64,000 nt of DNA, taken from NCBI RefSeq assembly GCF_002902525.1, contig NZ_PPQZ01000043.1, positions 50,679 to 114,678 on the forward strand. The letters are read 5' to 3'. This DNA comes from Mammaliicoccus stepanovicii (GTDB lineage: Bacteria > Bacillota > Bacilli > Staphylococcales > Staphylococcaceae). Positions 27,631 through 37,355 of this stretch are shown one piece after another (within the stretch, counting starts at the first letter, position 1; every line of letters starts with the position of its first letter). The position numbers and the translations under genes were made by a program. The notes under the pieces were generated by a model, which was not told where the DNA came from, ran no database searches, and saw only the letters and a program-made list of their open reading frames with translations.

Positions 27631-27650
27631 CTTAAGGTGAAATATATAAT

Positions 27651-27726
27651 AAAAACATACTATGCTGAGTTTAGTAATCTATTTAAAAGGTAGATTACGT
27701 AAAATTAGCATAGTATGTTTTTTTAT
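27651..27726 (+). terminator. Nested-hairpin terminator between lctP and the convergent monooxygenase gene
   Basis: Outer stem AACATACTATGCT / AGCATAGTATGTT, inner stem GTAATCTA / TAGATTAC, then TTTTTTTATTT. Confidence 0.88.
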
Positions 27727-27762
27727 TTAAGCAACTCTAGCAAGGTTTAAACAATAGAGTAA

Positions 27763-28047
27763 CTATACAGTTTGGCTGACTTTAATATCTAATGGACCAT
27801 TTAAAATCTCTTTGACTTGGCTTGAGAAATATTTGAAATGCTCACTATTGTTGTGAGAAGCGATGGCTTGTTCATCTTCCCAAATTTCATACATTAAGTA
27901 TACATTCTCATCTTCAGTAGATTTAAAATGGCTGTATGCTACGTTACCTGATTCTTGTTTAGAATCTCTAACTAAATCTTTAACGAGTTCTTCATATTCA
28001 TAAATAAAGTCATCTTGTACTTCAAATTTGGCATTAACGATAATCAT
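27763..28047 (-). CDS. Antibiotic-biosynthesis-monooxygenase (ABM) domain protein, putative quinol monooxygenase
   Basis: A 94-residue single-domain protein of the dimeric alpha+beta barrel fold. Begins MIIVNAKFEVQDDFIYEY and includes ESGNVAYSHFKS and YLMYEIWEDEQAIASHNNSEHF, the pattern of YgiN/ABM proteins. Enzymatic role (quinol or small-aromatic oxidation) is inferred from family; some members bind heme instead, but the heme-degrading signature is not evident. Single gene. Confidence 0.85.
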   Translation of the reverse strand: MIIVNAKFEVQDDFIYEYEELVKDLVRDSKQESGNVAYSHFKSTEDENVYLMYEIWEDEQAIASHNNSEHFKYFSSQVKEILNGPLDIKVSQTV

Positions 28048-28212
28048 GTATTTTCCTTCTTTCTTAAATAATATATTTAAATTCTGACAGAATCACTAGA
28101 GTTTGTATATTATAAAGCTTGAGCTAGGAACAGACCTTTTGACGTGGCTAATAGAGTTCTATAAAATTTCAATTGTAAGGCAACCTATTATATAGATAAA
28201 AGGGTGATAAAA

Positions 28213-29217
28213 ATGAAAAATGAACAAATAGTATTAGCACATAGACCAGAAGGTATTCCGCAAGATGATGCTTTTAGATATGAACAAATAGATATTCAAG
28301 AACCTGGGCAAGGTGAATTATTGTTAGAGTCAGTTTATATTTCTGTAGATCCATATATGAGAGGGAGAATGTATGATGTTAAAAGTTATACCCCTCCGTT
28401 TCAAGTTGATGCGCCTTTAGAAGGACATATGGTTTCGAAAGTTGTAAAGTCCAACGTTAGTGACATAAATGAAGGAGATTATGTTACAGGCGTACTGCCT
28501 TGGAAGAAATTTAACACAGTAGAAAGCCAACGCGTAACGGTCGTACCATCTAGAGAAGTACCGTTATATTTATATCTTAGTATTCTTGGTATGCCTGGTA
28601 TGACAGCGTATCAAGGCTTACTACAAATTGGTAAACCTCAAAGTGGCGAGACAGTTGTAGTATCAGCAGCGTCAGGTGCAGTAGGGTCAGTTGTTGGGCA
28701 AATAGCTAAACTTAAAGGCGCTCGTGTAGTTGGTATTGCTGGCGGTAGTGAAAAAGTAAATTATATAACAGATACTTTAGAGTTTGATGCAGCGGTTGAT
28801 TATAAGAAAGATGATTTTAAAGATCAGTTAGCGCATGCTGTACCAGATGGTGTGGATGTATACTTTGAAAATGTCGGAGGAGAAATTTCTGACGAAGTAT
28901 TTAAGCATTTAAATAAATTTGCACGTATACCAGTTTGTGGTGCTATATCAACATATAATGATACAAAACCTGATATTGGCCCACGCATTCAACAAACTTT
29001 AATTAAAAATCAAGCTCTAATGCAGGGATTTATAGTAGCGCAATTTGAGGAAGATTTTAAAGCAGCAAGTGAACAATTATCGAGTTGGGTACAAGCAGGT
29101 CAAATTAAAGCAGAGGTAACGATTGATGAAGGTTTTGATCAAATTCCAAATGCATTTAGAAAATTATTCACAGGAGATAATTTTGGTAAACAAGTTATAA
29201 AAGTCGCATCAGAATAA
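28213..29217 (+). CDS. NADP-dependent MDR oxidoreductase (zinc-independent, alkenal/prostaglandin-reductase type)
   Basis: Cytoplasmic enone/alkenal reductase of 334 residues. The SVDPYMRGRM motif near residue 45, GMPGMTAYQGL near 125, the nucleotide loop SAASGAVGSVVGQ near 150, and DVYFENVGGE near 215 mark the leukotriene-B4-dehydrogenase-like group. No zinc cysteines are present. ATG 28213 follows AAAGGGTG; the GTG inside that ribosome site (28204) is rejected as a start. Substrate unknown. Confidence 0.88.
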   Translation: MKNEQIVLAHRPEGIPQDDAFRYEQIDIQEPGQGELLLESVYISVDPYMRGRMYDVKSYTPPFQVDAPLEGHMVSKVVKSNVSDINEGDYVTGVLPWKKFNTVESQRVTVVPSREVPLYLYLSILGMPGMTAYQGLLQIGKPQSGETVVVSAASGAVGSVVGQIAKLKGARVVGIAGGSEKVNYITDTLEFDAAVDYKKDDFKDQLAHAVPDGVDVYFENVGGEISDEVFKHLNKFARIPVCGAISTYNDTKPDIGPRIQQTLIKNQALMQGFIVAQFEEDFKAASEQLSSWVQAGQIKAEVTIDEGFDQIPNAFRKLFTGDNFGKQVIKVASE

Positions 29218-29267
29218 CAAGATTAAACAATAACTCGAAGTGCGAAAGTGTTTCAACATATATTGAG

Positions 29268-29302
29268 CCTAGGACTAATCATTCACGTCCTAGGTTTTTA
29301 AT
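29268..29302 (+). terminator. Terminator after the MDR oxidoreductase
   Basis: CCTAGGAC / GTCCTAGG stem and TTTTTAATTTTTA tail. Confidence 0.85.
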
Positions 29303-29317
29303 TTTTATATTTATTTA

Positions 29318-29331
29318 TTAGGCGCACCTAA
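29318..29331. promoter_or_regulatory. MntR/DtxR-type operator before mntH
   Basis: TTAGGCGCACCTAA is a palindrome of the TTAGG-N4-CCTAA form used by manganese repressors. It lies 8 bp before the -35 box. Confidence 0.7.
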
Positions 29332-29339
29332 CAATATTG

Positions 29340-29368
29340 TTTACAAAAGTGTAATCTAGGTTTATCAT
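29340..29368 (+). promoter_or_regulatory. mntH promoter
   Basis: -35 TTTACA (29340-29345), 17-bp spacer, -10 TATCAT (29363-29368), 22 bp before the start codon. Confidence 0.6.
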
Positions 29369-29390
29369 TTGAATATGAGGTGTTGAACGT

Positions 29391-30710
29391 ATGGGGAAAA
29401 GTTTAGAAGAAATTAATGGAACAGTATCATTTGATGCATCAGCCAATGCATTTAGAAAATTCATAATGTACTTAGGACCAGGGCTACTTGTAGCGGTTGG
29501 TTATATGGATCCTGGTAACTGGATTACGTCTATGGCAGGTGGTGCTCAATATGGGTATATACTATTATTTATTATCTTAATATCAAGTGCGGCTGCCATG
29601 TTATTACAAAGTATGAGCGCAAGGCTCGGTATTGCCAGTGGTATGGATTTGGCACAAGTAACACAACAAATGGCAAATAGACCATTAGGTATTTTTGCGT
29701 GGATATTAACTGAATTAGCAATTATGGCAACAGATATTGCTGAAGTAATCGGAAGTGCAATAGCACTAGATTTATTATTTAATATACCATTAGCTCTTGG
29801 CGTGACGATTACAGTATTAGATGTTTTACTTTTACTGATGATTATTAAATTAGGATTTAGAAAAATTGAAGCAATTGTTGGTGTATTGATATTTACAGTA
29901 CTTCTAATATTTATGTTCGAAGTATATTTATCATCGCCTAACGTAAGTTCTTTACTGACAGGATTTGTTCCAAGTTCAGATATTGTGATGAATAAAGGTG
30001 CTTTATATATAGCGTTAGGAATAATTGGTGCAACAATCATGCCCCATAATTTATATTTACATTCTAGTATTGTTCAATCCAGAAAATATGATAGAACTGA
30101 TTTCGGTAAGAAAAGCGCTATTAAATATGCAACAATCGATTCAAATATACAATTGAGTATAGCTTTTGTGATTAATTGTTTATTATTAGTGCTTGGTGCA
30201 GCATTATTCTTCGGTAGTGATCAAGAATTAGGTAGATTCTATGATTTGTATCACGCTTTGAGTGAATCACATGTTGGAGGCGCAATTGGCGGTGCAGTCA
30301 TGAGTACTTTATTTGCTGTTGCACTTCTTGCTTCAGGTCAAAATTCTACTATTACAGGAACATTATCAGGACAAATTGTGATGGAAGGATTTCTAAAAAT
30401 TAAACTCAAGCCATGGGTTAGAAGACTTGCAACTAGGCTTATCGCAGTTATTCCAGTATTTATATGTTTATGGTTTTATGGATCAAGCGAATCCAAAATT
30501 GAAGACATGCTTATTTTCACGCAAGTATTCCTAAGTTTAGCTTTACCCTTCAGTATTATCCCGTTAATATTAGCAACAAATAATCCGAAAATTATGGGAG
30601 AACAATTTACTAATAAGTTATGGGTAAACATTATATCTTGGATTTTAGCTATTGTTCTAAGCGTATTGAATATTTATTTAATTATAGAAACAATTAAAGA
30701 ATTTTTGTAA
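29391..30710 (+). CDS. mntH: NRAMP-family divalent metal transporter MntH
   Basis: Proton-coupled Mn(II)/Fe(II) importer in the membrane, 439 residues with 11 hydrophobic segments. The metal-site motif of TM1, GYMDPGNW, is near residue 38, and the TM6 motif [14 protein letters not shown] is near residue 210. Both are required for transport and are intact. The gene has its own promoter with a manganese-repressor-like palindrome and its own terminator. Confidence 0.96.
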   Translation: MGKSLEEINGTVSFDASANAFRKFIMYLGPGLLVAVGYMDPGNWITSMAGGAQYGYILLFIILISSAAAMLLQSMSARLGIASGMDLAQVTQQMANRPLGIFAWILTELAIMATDIAEVIGSAIALDLLFNIPLALGVTITVLDVLLLLMIIKLGFRKIEAIVGVLIFTVLLIFMFEVYLSSPNVSSLLTGFVPSSDIVMNKGALYIALGIIGATIMPHNLYLHSSIVQSRKYDRTDFGKKSAIKYATIDSNIQLSIAFVINCLLLVLGAALFFGSDQELGRFYDLYHALSESHVGGAIGGAVMSTLFAVALLASGQNSTITGTLSGQIVMEGFLKIKLKPWVRRLATRLIAVIPVFICLWFYGSSESKIEDMLIFTQVFLSLALPFSIIPLILATNNPKIMGEQFTNKLWVNIISWILAIVLSVLNIYLIIETIKEFL

Positions 30711-30726
30711 GTATAAAATTTAATTT

Positions 30727-30777
30727 AACCTCTCATTATGCGAAACAAGTAGCTGTATAATGAGAGGTTTTTTATTT
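30727..30777 (+). terminator. Terminator after mntH
   Basis: AACCTCTCATTAT / ATAATGAGAGGTT stem with a 17-base loop and a TTTTTTATTT tail. Confidence 0.88.
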
Positions 30778-30893
30778 AAATATATTACTTATATTTCAGT
30801 TGTATTAAACTTAGTTTAATAAGCAACTTTTTGTATTGTAAATGTATTTTGGTTAATTTAATATAAGAATAAATAAAGCGTATAGGAGCAGAT

Positions 30894-31343
30894 ATGAAAA
30901 ATTATTCATTTGTTATAAAGTGTGTGTTTACAATTGTCATGTTAACTTCTCTGTATATTACATATCAATCAAATTTTAATACTCATAAAGCCGATGCAGC
31001 AGTAGCAAAGAAAGCAACGAGAAATTACTACACAAAAAATCAATGTACATGGTACGTATTTAACAAACGAACTTCTGCAAAAAGATATATTTATTCAAAT
31101 TGGGGAAATGCAAAAAATTGGGCATCAGCAGCTAGAAGAACGGGGTACAGAGTAGGTAGAACGCCTATGAGAGGCGCGATTATGCAATCTACAAGTGGTT
31201 ATTATGGCCATGTTGCATATGTTGAAGGTGTATATAATAATGGGAATGTAAAAGTTTCAGAATACAATTTTAATAGACCTCTTAGATATGGAACAAGAAT
31301 CATTTCGAAAGCTTCAGCTCGTAATTATAACTATATATATTAA
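30894..31343 (+). CDS. Secreted CHAP-domain amidase/endopeptidase (SsaA-like)
   Basis: Cell-wall hydrolase candidate of 149 residues. An N-terminal signal peptide (about 1-36, ending ADAA) leads directly into a CHAP domain. The catalytic cysteine is in KNQCTWYVFNKR near residue 52, the histidine in YGHVAYVEGV near 103, and SEYNFNRP carries the third conserved segment. No LysM or other anchoring domain is present, unlike Sle1 or larger SsaA proteins. Ribosome site AGGAG. Confidence 0.9.
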   Translation: MKNYSFVIKCVFTIVMLTSLYITYQSNFNTHKADAAVAKKATRNYYTKNQCTWYVFNKRTSAKRYIYSNWGNAKNWASAARRTGYRVGRTPMRGAIMQSTSGYYGHVAYVEGVYNNGNVKVSEYNFNRPLRYGTRIISKASARNYNYIY

Positions 31344-31353
31344 AGACCTATAT

Positions 31354-31394
31354 AAATAGCCAGGACATAAATTCATGTCCTGGCTATTTTTTTG
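31354..31394 (+). terminator. Terminator after the CHAP gene
   Basis: AAATAGCCAGGACAT / ATGTCCTGGCTATTT stem, six-base loop, T-run. Confidence 0.9.
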
Positions 31395-31469
31395 ATGAGC
31401 TTGTTTATTATAAGAAAATACAGAAATGCGCTATTAATAATTTGAAAATAATCCATTCTATTATCTAGA

Positions 31470-31525
31470 TGACAAATAGAGGTCGTGAACTTATCATGTT
31501 GAGGACGAGATGCCAAATAAAGGTA
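31470..31525. repeat. 41-bp repeat, family C, two incomplete units
   Basis: TGACAAATAGAGGTCGTGAA begins at 31470 and TGCCAAATAAAGG at 31511, 41 bp apart. Same family as 53909-54005. The rest of 31395-31690 is AT-rich with no gene seen. Confidence 0.7.
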
Positions 31526-31695
31526 AAAAAATATTGTAAATCTATGGAAAGAAGATAATAATATTTATTAGATAGAAAGAATGGTTAGTACATATTGAAT
31601 GTGAGTCAATAATATAAATAGTTGTAATTATTTCAATATGGTTGAGTCAAATAAATGGTAATAAGAAACTGAATGTGAACAGTTGAAATTTAAGG

Positions 31696-31731
31696 GTAAA
31701 CGTTTACAATTTCGAAAAAATAATTTATAAT
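31696..31731 (+). promoter_or_regulatory. Promoter of the gntR operon with cre-like palindrome
   Basis: -35 TTTACA (31703-31708) and -10 TATAAT (31726-31731) with a 17-bp spacer. The perfect palindrome GTAAACGTTTAC (31696-31707) overlaps the -35 box and fits a CcpA cre site. Confidence 0.75.
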
Positions 31732-31733
31732 TA

Positions 31734-31751
31734 AACTGGTTATAACCAGTT
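31734..31751. promoter_or_regulatory. Perfect 18-bp palindrome, probable GntR operator
   Basis: AACTGGTTATAACCAGTT starts 2 bp after the -10 box and ends 18 bp before the gntR start. The position fits autorepression. Confidence 0.8.
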
Positions 31752-31769
31752 GGGATAGGAAGGATTGAA

Positions 31770-32480
31770 ATGATTAAAAATACACACTTGTATTATCAAG
31801 TATATACCATGATCAAAGAGAAGATTATAAGTGGTTATTACAAAGAAGGAGATAAATTACCTTCAGAAAGAAAACTATGCGAAGAATATGATGTGAGTCG
31901 TATTACGATTAGAGAAGCATTAGAGAAATTAGAAGCGGACAATATGATTCAAAGAGAACATGGCAGGGGTTCTTTCGTGCTAGGGAATCAGTACAACCAA
32001 GTGATGAATGACTTGTATAGCTTTAGTGAAGAAATTGAGAAAAATGGCGATAAAGCGAGTACAGGAGTCATTAGTATTCAGAAGATTAAGCCTAGTTTGT
32101 ATATACAAGAGAAGATGCAACTTAAATCATTTCAAGAAGTATATGAATTAAAGCGATTAAGGTTGGCAAATGATAGACCGATTGTTTATGAAACAAGTTA
32201 CTTACCAGTAAGGTATTGCGAAGGCTTAGATCGATTTGATTTTAATAAAGTTTCATTATATGAAACTTTAAACAACCATTATCAGATTCAAATCAATCAC
32301 GCTTATGAGACATTAACAGCTAAACAGTTAACTCAAGAACAAGCAAGATGTTTGGAAAAAAATGATGGTGCACCATGTATGTTTATTGAAAGATTTAGTT
32401 TTGTAGACGAAGAAATTATTGAGTTTACTGAAAGCGTAACGAGCGGTAAAGATTATCGATATACTGTCGAGTTAATATAA
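31770..32480 (+). CDS. GntR-family (HutC/UTRA) repressor of the beta-galactosidase/PTS operon
   Basis: 236 residues. The winged HTH is at about 10-75 (EGDKLPSERKLCEEYDVSRI, then REHGRGSFV), followed by the UTRA effector domain (about 95-235), which in this subfamily binds phosphosugars. It is related to NagR/AgaR-type regulators. A palindromic operator precedes the gene, and a second partial copy lies before agaS. It likely responds to an amino-sugar or tagatose phosphate made by the operon (inferred). Confidence 0.9.
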   Translation: MIKNTHLYYQVYTMIKEKIISGYYKEGDKLPSERKLCEEYDVSRITIREALEKLEADNMIQREHGRGSFVLGNQYNQVMNDLYSFSEEIEKNGDKASTGVISIQKIKPSLYIQEKMQLKSFQEVYELKRLRLANDRPIVYETSYLPVRYCEGLDRFDFNKVSLYETLNNHYQIQINHAYETLTAKQLTQEQARCLEKNDGAPCMFIERFSFVDEEIIEFTESVTSGKDYRYTVELI

Positions 32481-32513
32481 TTGAAATTTATAGTATATAG
32501 GATAATATACAAT

Positions 32514-32531
32514 AACTGGTTATGACAACAT
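32514..32531. promoter_or_regulatory. Second, degenerate GntR operator before agaS
   Basis: AACTGGTTATGACAACATT-like stretch: the left arm AACTGGTTAT equals that of the upstream operator, the right arm is degraded. It lies between gntR and agaS, about 20 bp before the agaS ribosome site. Confidence 0.5.
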
Positions 32532-32554
32532 TACCATTATAGGAGGTAAGTCTA

Positions 32555-33661
32555 TTGTTAAATAAGACTGACACGTACACGGAAATAAGGCAACAACCTG
32601 AAATGTGGGAAAAAACTGCAAACATCATTTCAGAACTGAAAAATCAATTTGATGAATTCATTAAAAGTATTGAGAAAGAAACAACTGGTAAAGTCAAAGT
32701 ACTATTTACAGGGGCAGGTTCTTCTGCATACGTAGGAGATATCTTAAAACATGCTATTGATAAATCTATGCATGACAATTTGGAATTTGAATCTGTTTCT
32801 ACGACTGACTTTGTTACAAGTCCTGAAGTTTTTATGGATAAGGATACTACATATTTAATCATTTCATTCGCAAGGTCAGGTAATAGTCCAGAAACTAAAG
32901 CGACTATTGAAATATCTGAACAGTTTTCAGATAAGGTTTACCATTTGTTTGTTACAAATAACAAGTGTGGATATCTTGCTACATATGAAGGTGATGATAC
33001 ATCGAAAGTATTTAAAGTTATATTACCGAAAGAAACAAATGATAAATCACTTGCTATGACGTCAAGCTTCTCAACGATGTTGCTAGCTGGATACTTGTTA
33101 TTTAACGGTAAAATTTCAAATGAATTTTATAAAATTGCGGAATCATTGTTTGAACAAATAGAAACACTTGCCGATCAAACGTTAAAAAAATCATTCAATA
33201 AAGTGTTCTATGTTGGTACTGGGATATTAGGGGAACTTACAAGAGAAATGAGCTTGAAATTAAATGAACTGACGGGTGGATCAATAGAAATAGCACGAGA
33301 AACTACATTAGGGTTCAGGCATGGTCCAAAAGCTGGCCTTAAACAAGGCACTATATTCATCTTGTTAAGAAGTAATGATTTATACAAGAGACAATATGAA
33401 GCGGATTTATTGGAAGAGGTTAGTAAAGTAAGAAATAAGTATGAAATTTTAGTATTAGATCATCAAGATGGTGAAGACGTAACTAAGATTTCTAATTTAG
33501 AATCATTTAATGATTTAGAAATAGGACTCGTATACTTAATGTTTGGACAATTATTAGCAAGTAAGAAATCAGTACAATTAGGATTAAATCCTGACAATCC
33601 AAGTCCCGATGGTTTTATAAATCGAGTAGTTAAAGGTGTAACAATATATCCATACAATTAA
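32555..33661 (+). CDS. agaS: AgaS-type SIS-domain sugar-phosphate isomerase/deaminase
   Basis: Two SIS domains in 368 residues. The first has FTGAGSSAYVGD near residue 52 and SFARSGNSPETKA near 110; the second has LGFRHGPKAGL near 250. The family deaminates/isomerises galactosamine 6-phosphate to tagatose 6-phosphate. This fits lacC and lacD directly downstream. TTG start at 32555 with a strong AGGAGGT ribosome site. Symbol follows the Aga/Bga operon homologue. Confidence 0.88.
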   Translation: MLNKTDTYTEIRQQPEMWEKTANIISELKNQFDEFIKSIEKETTGKVKVLFTGAGSSAYVGDILKHAIDKSMHDNLEFESVSTTDFVTSPEVFMDKDTTYLIISFARSGNSPETKATIEISEQFSDKVYHLFVTNNKCGYLATYEGDDTSKVFKVILPKETNDKSLAMTSSFSTMLLAGYLLFNGKISNEFYKIAESLFEQIETLADQTLKKSFNKVFYVGTGILGELTREMSLKLNELTGGSIEIARETTLGFRHGPKAGLKQGTIFILLRSNDLYKRQYEADLLEEVSKVRNKYEILVLDHQDGEDVTKISNLESFNDLEIGLVYLMFGQLLASKKSVQLGLNPDNPSPDGFINRVVKGVTIYPYN

Positions 33662-33672
33662 GGGTGAAGCTT

Positions 33673-34608
33673 ATGATTCTAACAAACACACTCAATCCGT
33701 CAATAGATATAAGTTATCAAATTGATAATTTATCAATAGGCGAAGTACATAGACCGACTCATATCGTTAGAAATGCTGGAGGAAAAGGCATCAATGTTAC
33801 GAAAGTACTTCAAGAGTTAGGGTCTGATGTTACAGCAACAGGTTATTTAGGTGGGAACAATGGTGATTGGATTAAAGAGACATTGTCGAACCGTGGAATA
33901 GAAACAGATTTTGTAGAAATAAGAAACAATACGCGTCAATGTATAGCAATAAATGATGGGTCAAATCAAACAGAAATATTAGAACAAGGTCCTGAAATAT
34001 ATGAAGTTGAACAACAAAGATATATTCATAATATAAAACGACAAATAAACAAATATTCTGTAGTAACAATAAGTGGTAGTACACCTAATGTTATAAACAA
34101 TACTAAGACAAATCATTTACGCAATATTTTAAGCTTACTGACGGATAGCTATAATATTTTGGATATCAATGCTCGAGAATTAAAGCCATTACTTGAAAGT
34201 GAGCACCATATACACGCGATTAAACCGAATAAATCAGAATTTGAAGATTTGATTGGTGAGGTTAATTTATCTCATGAAACAATCATTCATTCTTTGAAAA
34301 ATATGAGTATGTTCAAGGGGATAGATGTATTTGTAACATTAGGTTCTGAAGGTGCAATCGTTAAACTAAGTGATGTCATTTACCATGCAACGATATCAAA
34401 GATGTCAGTTCAAAACCCGGTCGGTTCTGGTGATTCAACCGTTGCAGGTATAGCATTTGGAATAGATAGTCATTTAGATGCAATTACGCTGATTAAAACA
34501 GCACTAGCATGTGGGACATCTAATGCTATGCAAGCAGAGACTGGTCATATTAATTTAGAACAAGTAAAAGCGTTTATAAACAAAGTGGAGGTTAAGACAT
34601 TATCATGA
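33673..34608 (+). CDS. lacC: Tagatose-6-phosphate kinase
   Basis: PfkB-family kinase making tagatose 1,6-bisphosphate. MILTNTLNPSIDISYQIDNL opens the protein, NAGGKGINVTKVL forms the substrate site near residue 38, and the catalytic aspartate is in NPVGSGDSTVAG near 250. ATG 33673 follows the AAGGGTG ribosome site; the in-frame GTG 33664 lies within it. The stop overlaps the lacD start by four bases. Confidence 0.92.
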   Translation: MILTNTLNPSIDISYQIDNLSIGEVHRPTHIVRNAGGKGINVTKVLQELGSDVTATGYLGGNNGDWIKETLSNRGIETDFVEIRNNTRQCIAINDGSNQTEILEQGPEIYEVEQQRYIHNIKRQINKYSVVTISGSTPNVINNTKTNHLRNILSLLTDSYNILDINARELKPLLESEHHIHAIKPNKSEFEDLIGEVNLSHETIIHSLKNMSMFKGIDVFVTLGSEGAIVKLSDVIYHATISKMSVQNPVGSGDSTVAGIAFGIDSHLDAITLIKTALACGTSNAMQAETGHINLEQVKAFINKVEVKTLS

Positions 34609-35546
34609 CGAATAAAAATATATCTAAACTAGTAAGTGACAACGGAATATTTGCAGCGGTAGCAGTAGATCAAAGGGGTGCGATGAAACGTCTTCTTGGT
34701 GACGAAGGAACTGAAGAAAATATTTCATTATTTAAAAAATTAGTATCTGAAGTTTTATCTCCTGCAGGATCAAGTATATTATTAGATCCAGAATTCGGAG
34801 AAGAGGGTATTCAAGCAAAGTCGAAAGATGCAGGTTTGATTTTGGCATATGAACAAACAGGTTATGATAAGTCAGAAGTAGGTCGTTTACCTAGACTAGT
34901 TGAAGGATTAACAGCTCATCGTTTAAAAGAAATGGGAGCAGATGGTGTTAAAGTTCTAATTTATTACGATGTAGATGAATCAGACGAAATAAATAATAAG
35001 AAAAAACAATTCGTAGAAGAAATTGGTAAAGAACTTGTTGAGGAATCATTACCATTTTTATTAGAAATATTAACTTATGATGAAAAAATTGGTGATGAAA
35101 AAGGTAAAGAATTTGCGAAAGTAAGACCTCACAAAGTGATTGAAGCAATGAAAGTGTTTAACGAACCTAGATTCAATATTGATGTAATCAAAGTTGAAAC
35201 ACCACTGAATATGAATTTTGTAGAAGGATTTACTTCAGATTATATTCATAATAAATCAGAAGCACAAGCATTCTTTAAAGAACAAGATAGTATTTCAGAG
35301 ATTCCATATATTTATTTAAGTGGGGGATTAAATGCACAACAATTTATGGATACTTTAGAATTTGCTAAAAATAGTGGCGCAAAGTTTAATGGCGTATTAT
35401 GTGGTCGTGCTACATGGAAAGACGGAACAGCAGAATTGAAGAATCACGGAGAAGAAGCGGCAAGAACATGGTTGAAAACTCAAGGATTACAAAACTTAGA
35501 ATCCCTTAACGAAGTAATTCAAAACACTGCAACACCAATTCGCTAA
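34605..35546 (+). CDS. lacD: Tagatose 1,6-diphosphate aldolase
   Basis: Cleaves tagatose 1,6-bisphosphate to dihydroxyacetone phosphate and glyceraldehyde 3-phosphate. LacD-type class I aldolase of 313 residues. DQRGAMKRLL is near residue 24, the Schiff-base segment FNIDVIKVETP near 195, and IYLSGGLNAQQFMDTLEFA near 240. ATGA overlap with lacC shows translational coupling. No lacA/lacB isomerase genes are here; the tagatose phosphate must come from AgaS. Confidence 0.94.
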   Translation: MTNKNISKLVSDNGIFAAVAVDQRGAMKRLLGDEGTEENISLFKKLVSEVLSPAGSSILLDPEFGEEGIQAKSKDAGLILAYEQTGYDKSEVGRLPRLVEGLTAHRLKEMGADGVKVLIYYDVDESDEINNKKKQFVEEIGKELVEESLPFLLEILTYDEKIGDEKGKEFAKVRPHKVIEAMKVFNEPRFNIDVIKVETPLNMNFVEGFTSDYIHNKSEAQAFFKEQDSISEIPYIYLSGGLNAQQFMDTLEFAKNSGAKFNGVLCGRATWKDGTAELKNHGEEAARTWLKTQGLQNLESLNEVIQNTATPIR

Positions 35547-35570
35547 TGAGACGTTTGAAGGAGTGACAAT

Positions 35571-37355
35571 ATGACCCAATTTAAAATAGATAAAACGCTA
35601 TTACTGGATGATGAACCATTTCATATGTTATCAGGCTCAATACATTATTTTAGAGTTCCAAGAGAAGACTGGTACCATTCACTTTTCAATTTAAAAGCAT
35701 TAGGATTTAATACAGTTGAAACTTACATTCCTTGGAATTACCATGAACCCCTTGAAGGACAGTTTGAATTTGAAGGTGAAAAAGATATACAACACTTTGT
35801 TAAATTAGCTGAAGAAGTAGGACTGTACGTCATCATAAGACCTTCACCTTACATTTGTGCAGAATGGGAATTTGGTGGCTTGCCTGCATGGTTATTAAAT
35901 GATAAAAATATGAAAATACGTACATCGGATCAAACTTTTATTAATAAAGTAGACCGATATTACAAAGCATTATTCAGTATATTAACCCCATTACAAATAG
36001 ATCATCAAGGACCAATTCTAGCAATGCAAATTGAAAATGAATACGGGTCTTTTGGTGAAGACAAAACATATTTAAATATGATTAAAGATTTAATGACTAA
36101 GTATGGAACAACAGTGCCTTTATTCACATCTGATGGTGGTTGGGCACAAACGTTACGAGCAGGTAGTATGGCAGATAAAAACATACTACCAACTGCAAAC
36201 TTTGGTTCTAGAACGGAACAAAACTTTAAAAATTTGCAAGACTATCATCAAGAATTTCAGAAAGATTGGCCACTTATTTGTATGGAGTTTTGGGATGGTT
36301 GGTTTAACCGTTGGGGTGACAATATCATTAAACGTGATAGCAAAGACCTAGCGGAAGAAGTTAAAACAGTAATCACAAACGGACATATCAATTTATACAT
36401 GTTTCATGGTGGTACAAACTTTGGATTTTGGAATGGGTGTTCAGCAAGAGGGACAATAGATTTACCACAAGTTACTTCATACGATTATGATGCACCTCTT
36501 GATGAAATGGGGAATCCTACTCAAAAGTATTATGACTTACAGCAAATGATTAAGGAAACGTTACCTAATGTTAAACAAGCAAAACCTTTAGTTAAAGATT
36601 TTATGAAAGTTGAAAATATTAAACTTACAGATAAAGTGAGTTTGTTTAATATATTAGAAGATATTTCTGAAAAATCATATTCTAATTATCCACAAACAAT
36701 GGAAGAAGTAAGTGATGGATTAGGCTATATGGTTTATCGCACATCACTTCAAAGGGATTCTAATATTGAAAAGTTCAGGATAGTAGATGCACGTGATAGA
36801 GTTAAAATGTATGTAGATAGCAAACATGTTTATACAGCATACCAACAAGAAATTGGAGAAGCATTTGAAGTAGAACTTGAAAAGGAACAACCCAAAATAG
36901 ATATACTAGTTGAGAATATGGGGCGTGTAAATTACGGTTACAAATTACTTTCAAACACACAAAGAAAAGGTATAGGACAAGGTTTAATGCAAGATTTACA
37001 CTTTGTTCAAGGTTATGAACAATTCAATATACAATTTGATAAGTTGAAATTAGAACACTTTAAATCAAGTTGGGAAGAAGATACGCCAGCCTTTTATAGG
37101 TATGAATTCAACTTGTCCGAAGTGAATAATACGCATATTGATGTAAGCGATTTCAACAAAGGTGTTGTACTTGTAAATGGTTTTAATATCGGAAGATATT
37201 GGGAAATTGGACCTACAGTATCACTTTATATTTCTAAAGCTTTTCTTAAAGAAGGACATAATGAAATCATTATCTTTGATACAGAAGGTAAATATTCTAG
37301 TGAAATAAACTTAATAGACAAGCCAAAACTAATTAACATTGAAGGGGAGATTTAA
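35571..37355 (+). CDS. bgaC: GH35 beta-galactosidase, intracellular (BgaC-like)
   Basis: 594 residues, the size of pneumococcal BgaC, with no signal peptide, so it acts in the cytoplasm on imported sugar. The acid/base glutamate is in MQIENEYGSFG near residue 155 and the nucleophile in CMEFWDGWFNRWG near 238. The GH35 signature FHGGTNFGFWNG is near 280, with jelly-roll domains behind. BgaC is specific for Gal-beta-1,3-GlcNAc; the order GH35 then PTS IIB-IIC-IID-IIA is that of the pneumococcal locus, so the same linkage is expected here (inferred). Confidence 0.92.
   Translation: MTQFKIDKTLLLDDEPFHMLSGSIHYFRVPREDWYHSLFNLKALGFNTVETYIPWNYHEPLEGQFEFEGEKDIQHFVKLAEEVGLYVIIRPSPYICAEWEFGGLPAWLLNDKNMKIRTSDQTFINKVDRYYKALFSILTPLQIDHQGPILAMQIENEYGSFGEDKTYLNMIKDLMTKYGTTVPLFTSDGGWAQTLRAGSMADKNILPTANFGSRTEQNFKNLQDYHQEFQKDWPLICMEFWDGWFNRWGDNIIKRDSKDLAEEVKTVITNGHINLYMFHGGTNFGFWNGCSARGTIDLPQVTSYDYDAPLDEMGNPTQKYYDLQQMIKETLPNVKQAKPLVKDFMKVENIKLTDKVSLFNILEDISEKSYSNYPQTMEEVSDGLGYMVYRTSLQRDSNIEKFRIVDARDRVKMYVDSKHVYTAYQQEIGEAFEVELEKEQPKIDILVENMGRVNYGYKLLSNTQRKGIGQGLMQDLHFVQGYEQFNIQFDKLKLEHFKSSWEEDTPAFYRYEFNLSEVNNTHIDVSDFNKGVVLVNGFNIGRYWEIGPTVSLYISKAFLKEGHNEIIIFDTEGKYSSEINLIDKPKLINIEGEI

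Noticed and set aside
29546..30040. 164-codon minus-strand frame inside mntH
   Set aside because: Antisense shadow of a well-supported NRAMP gene.
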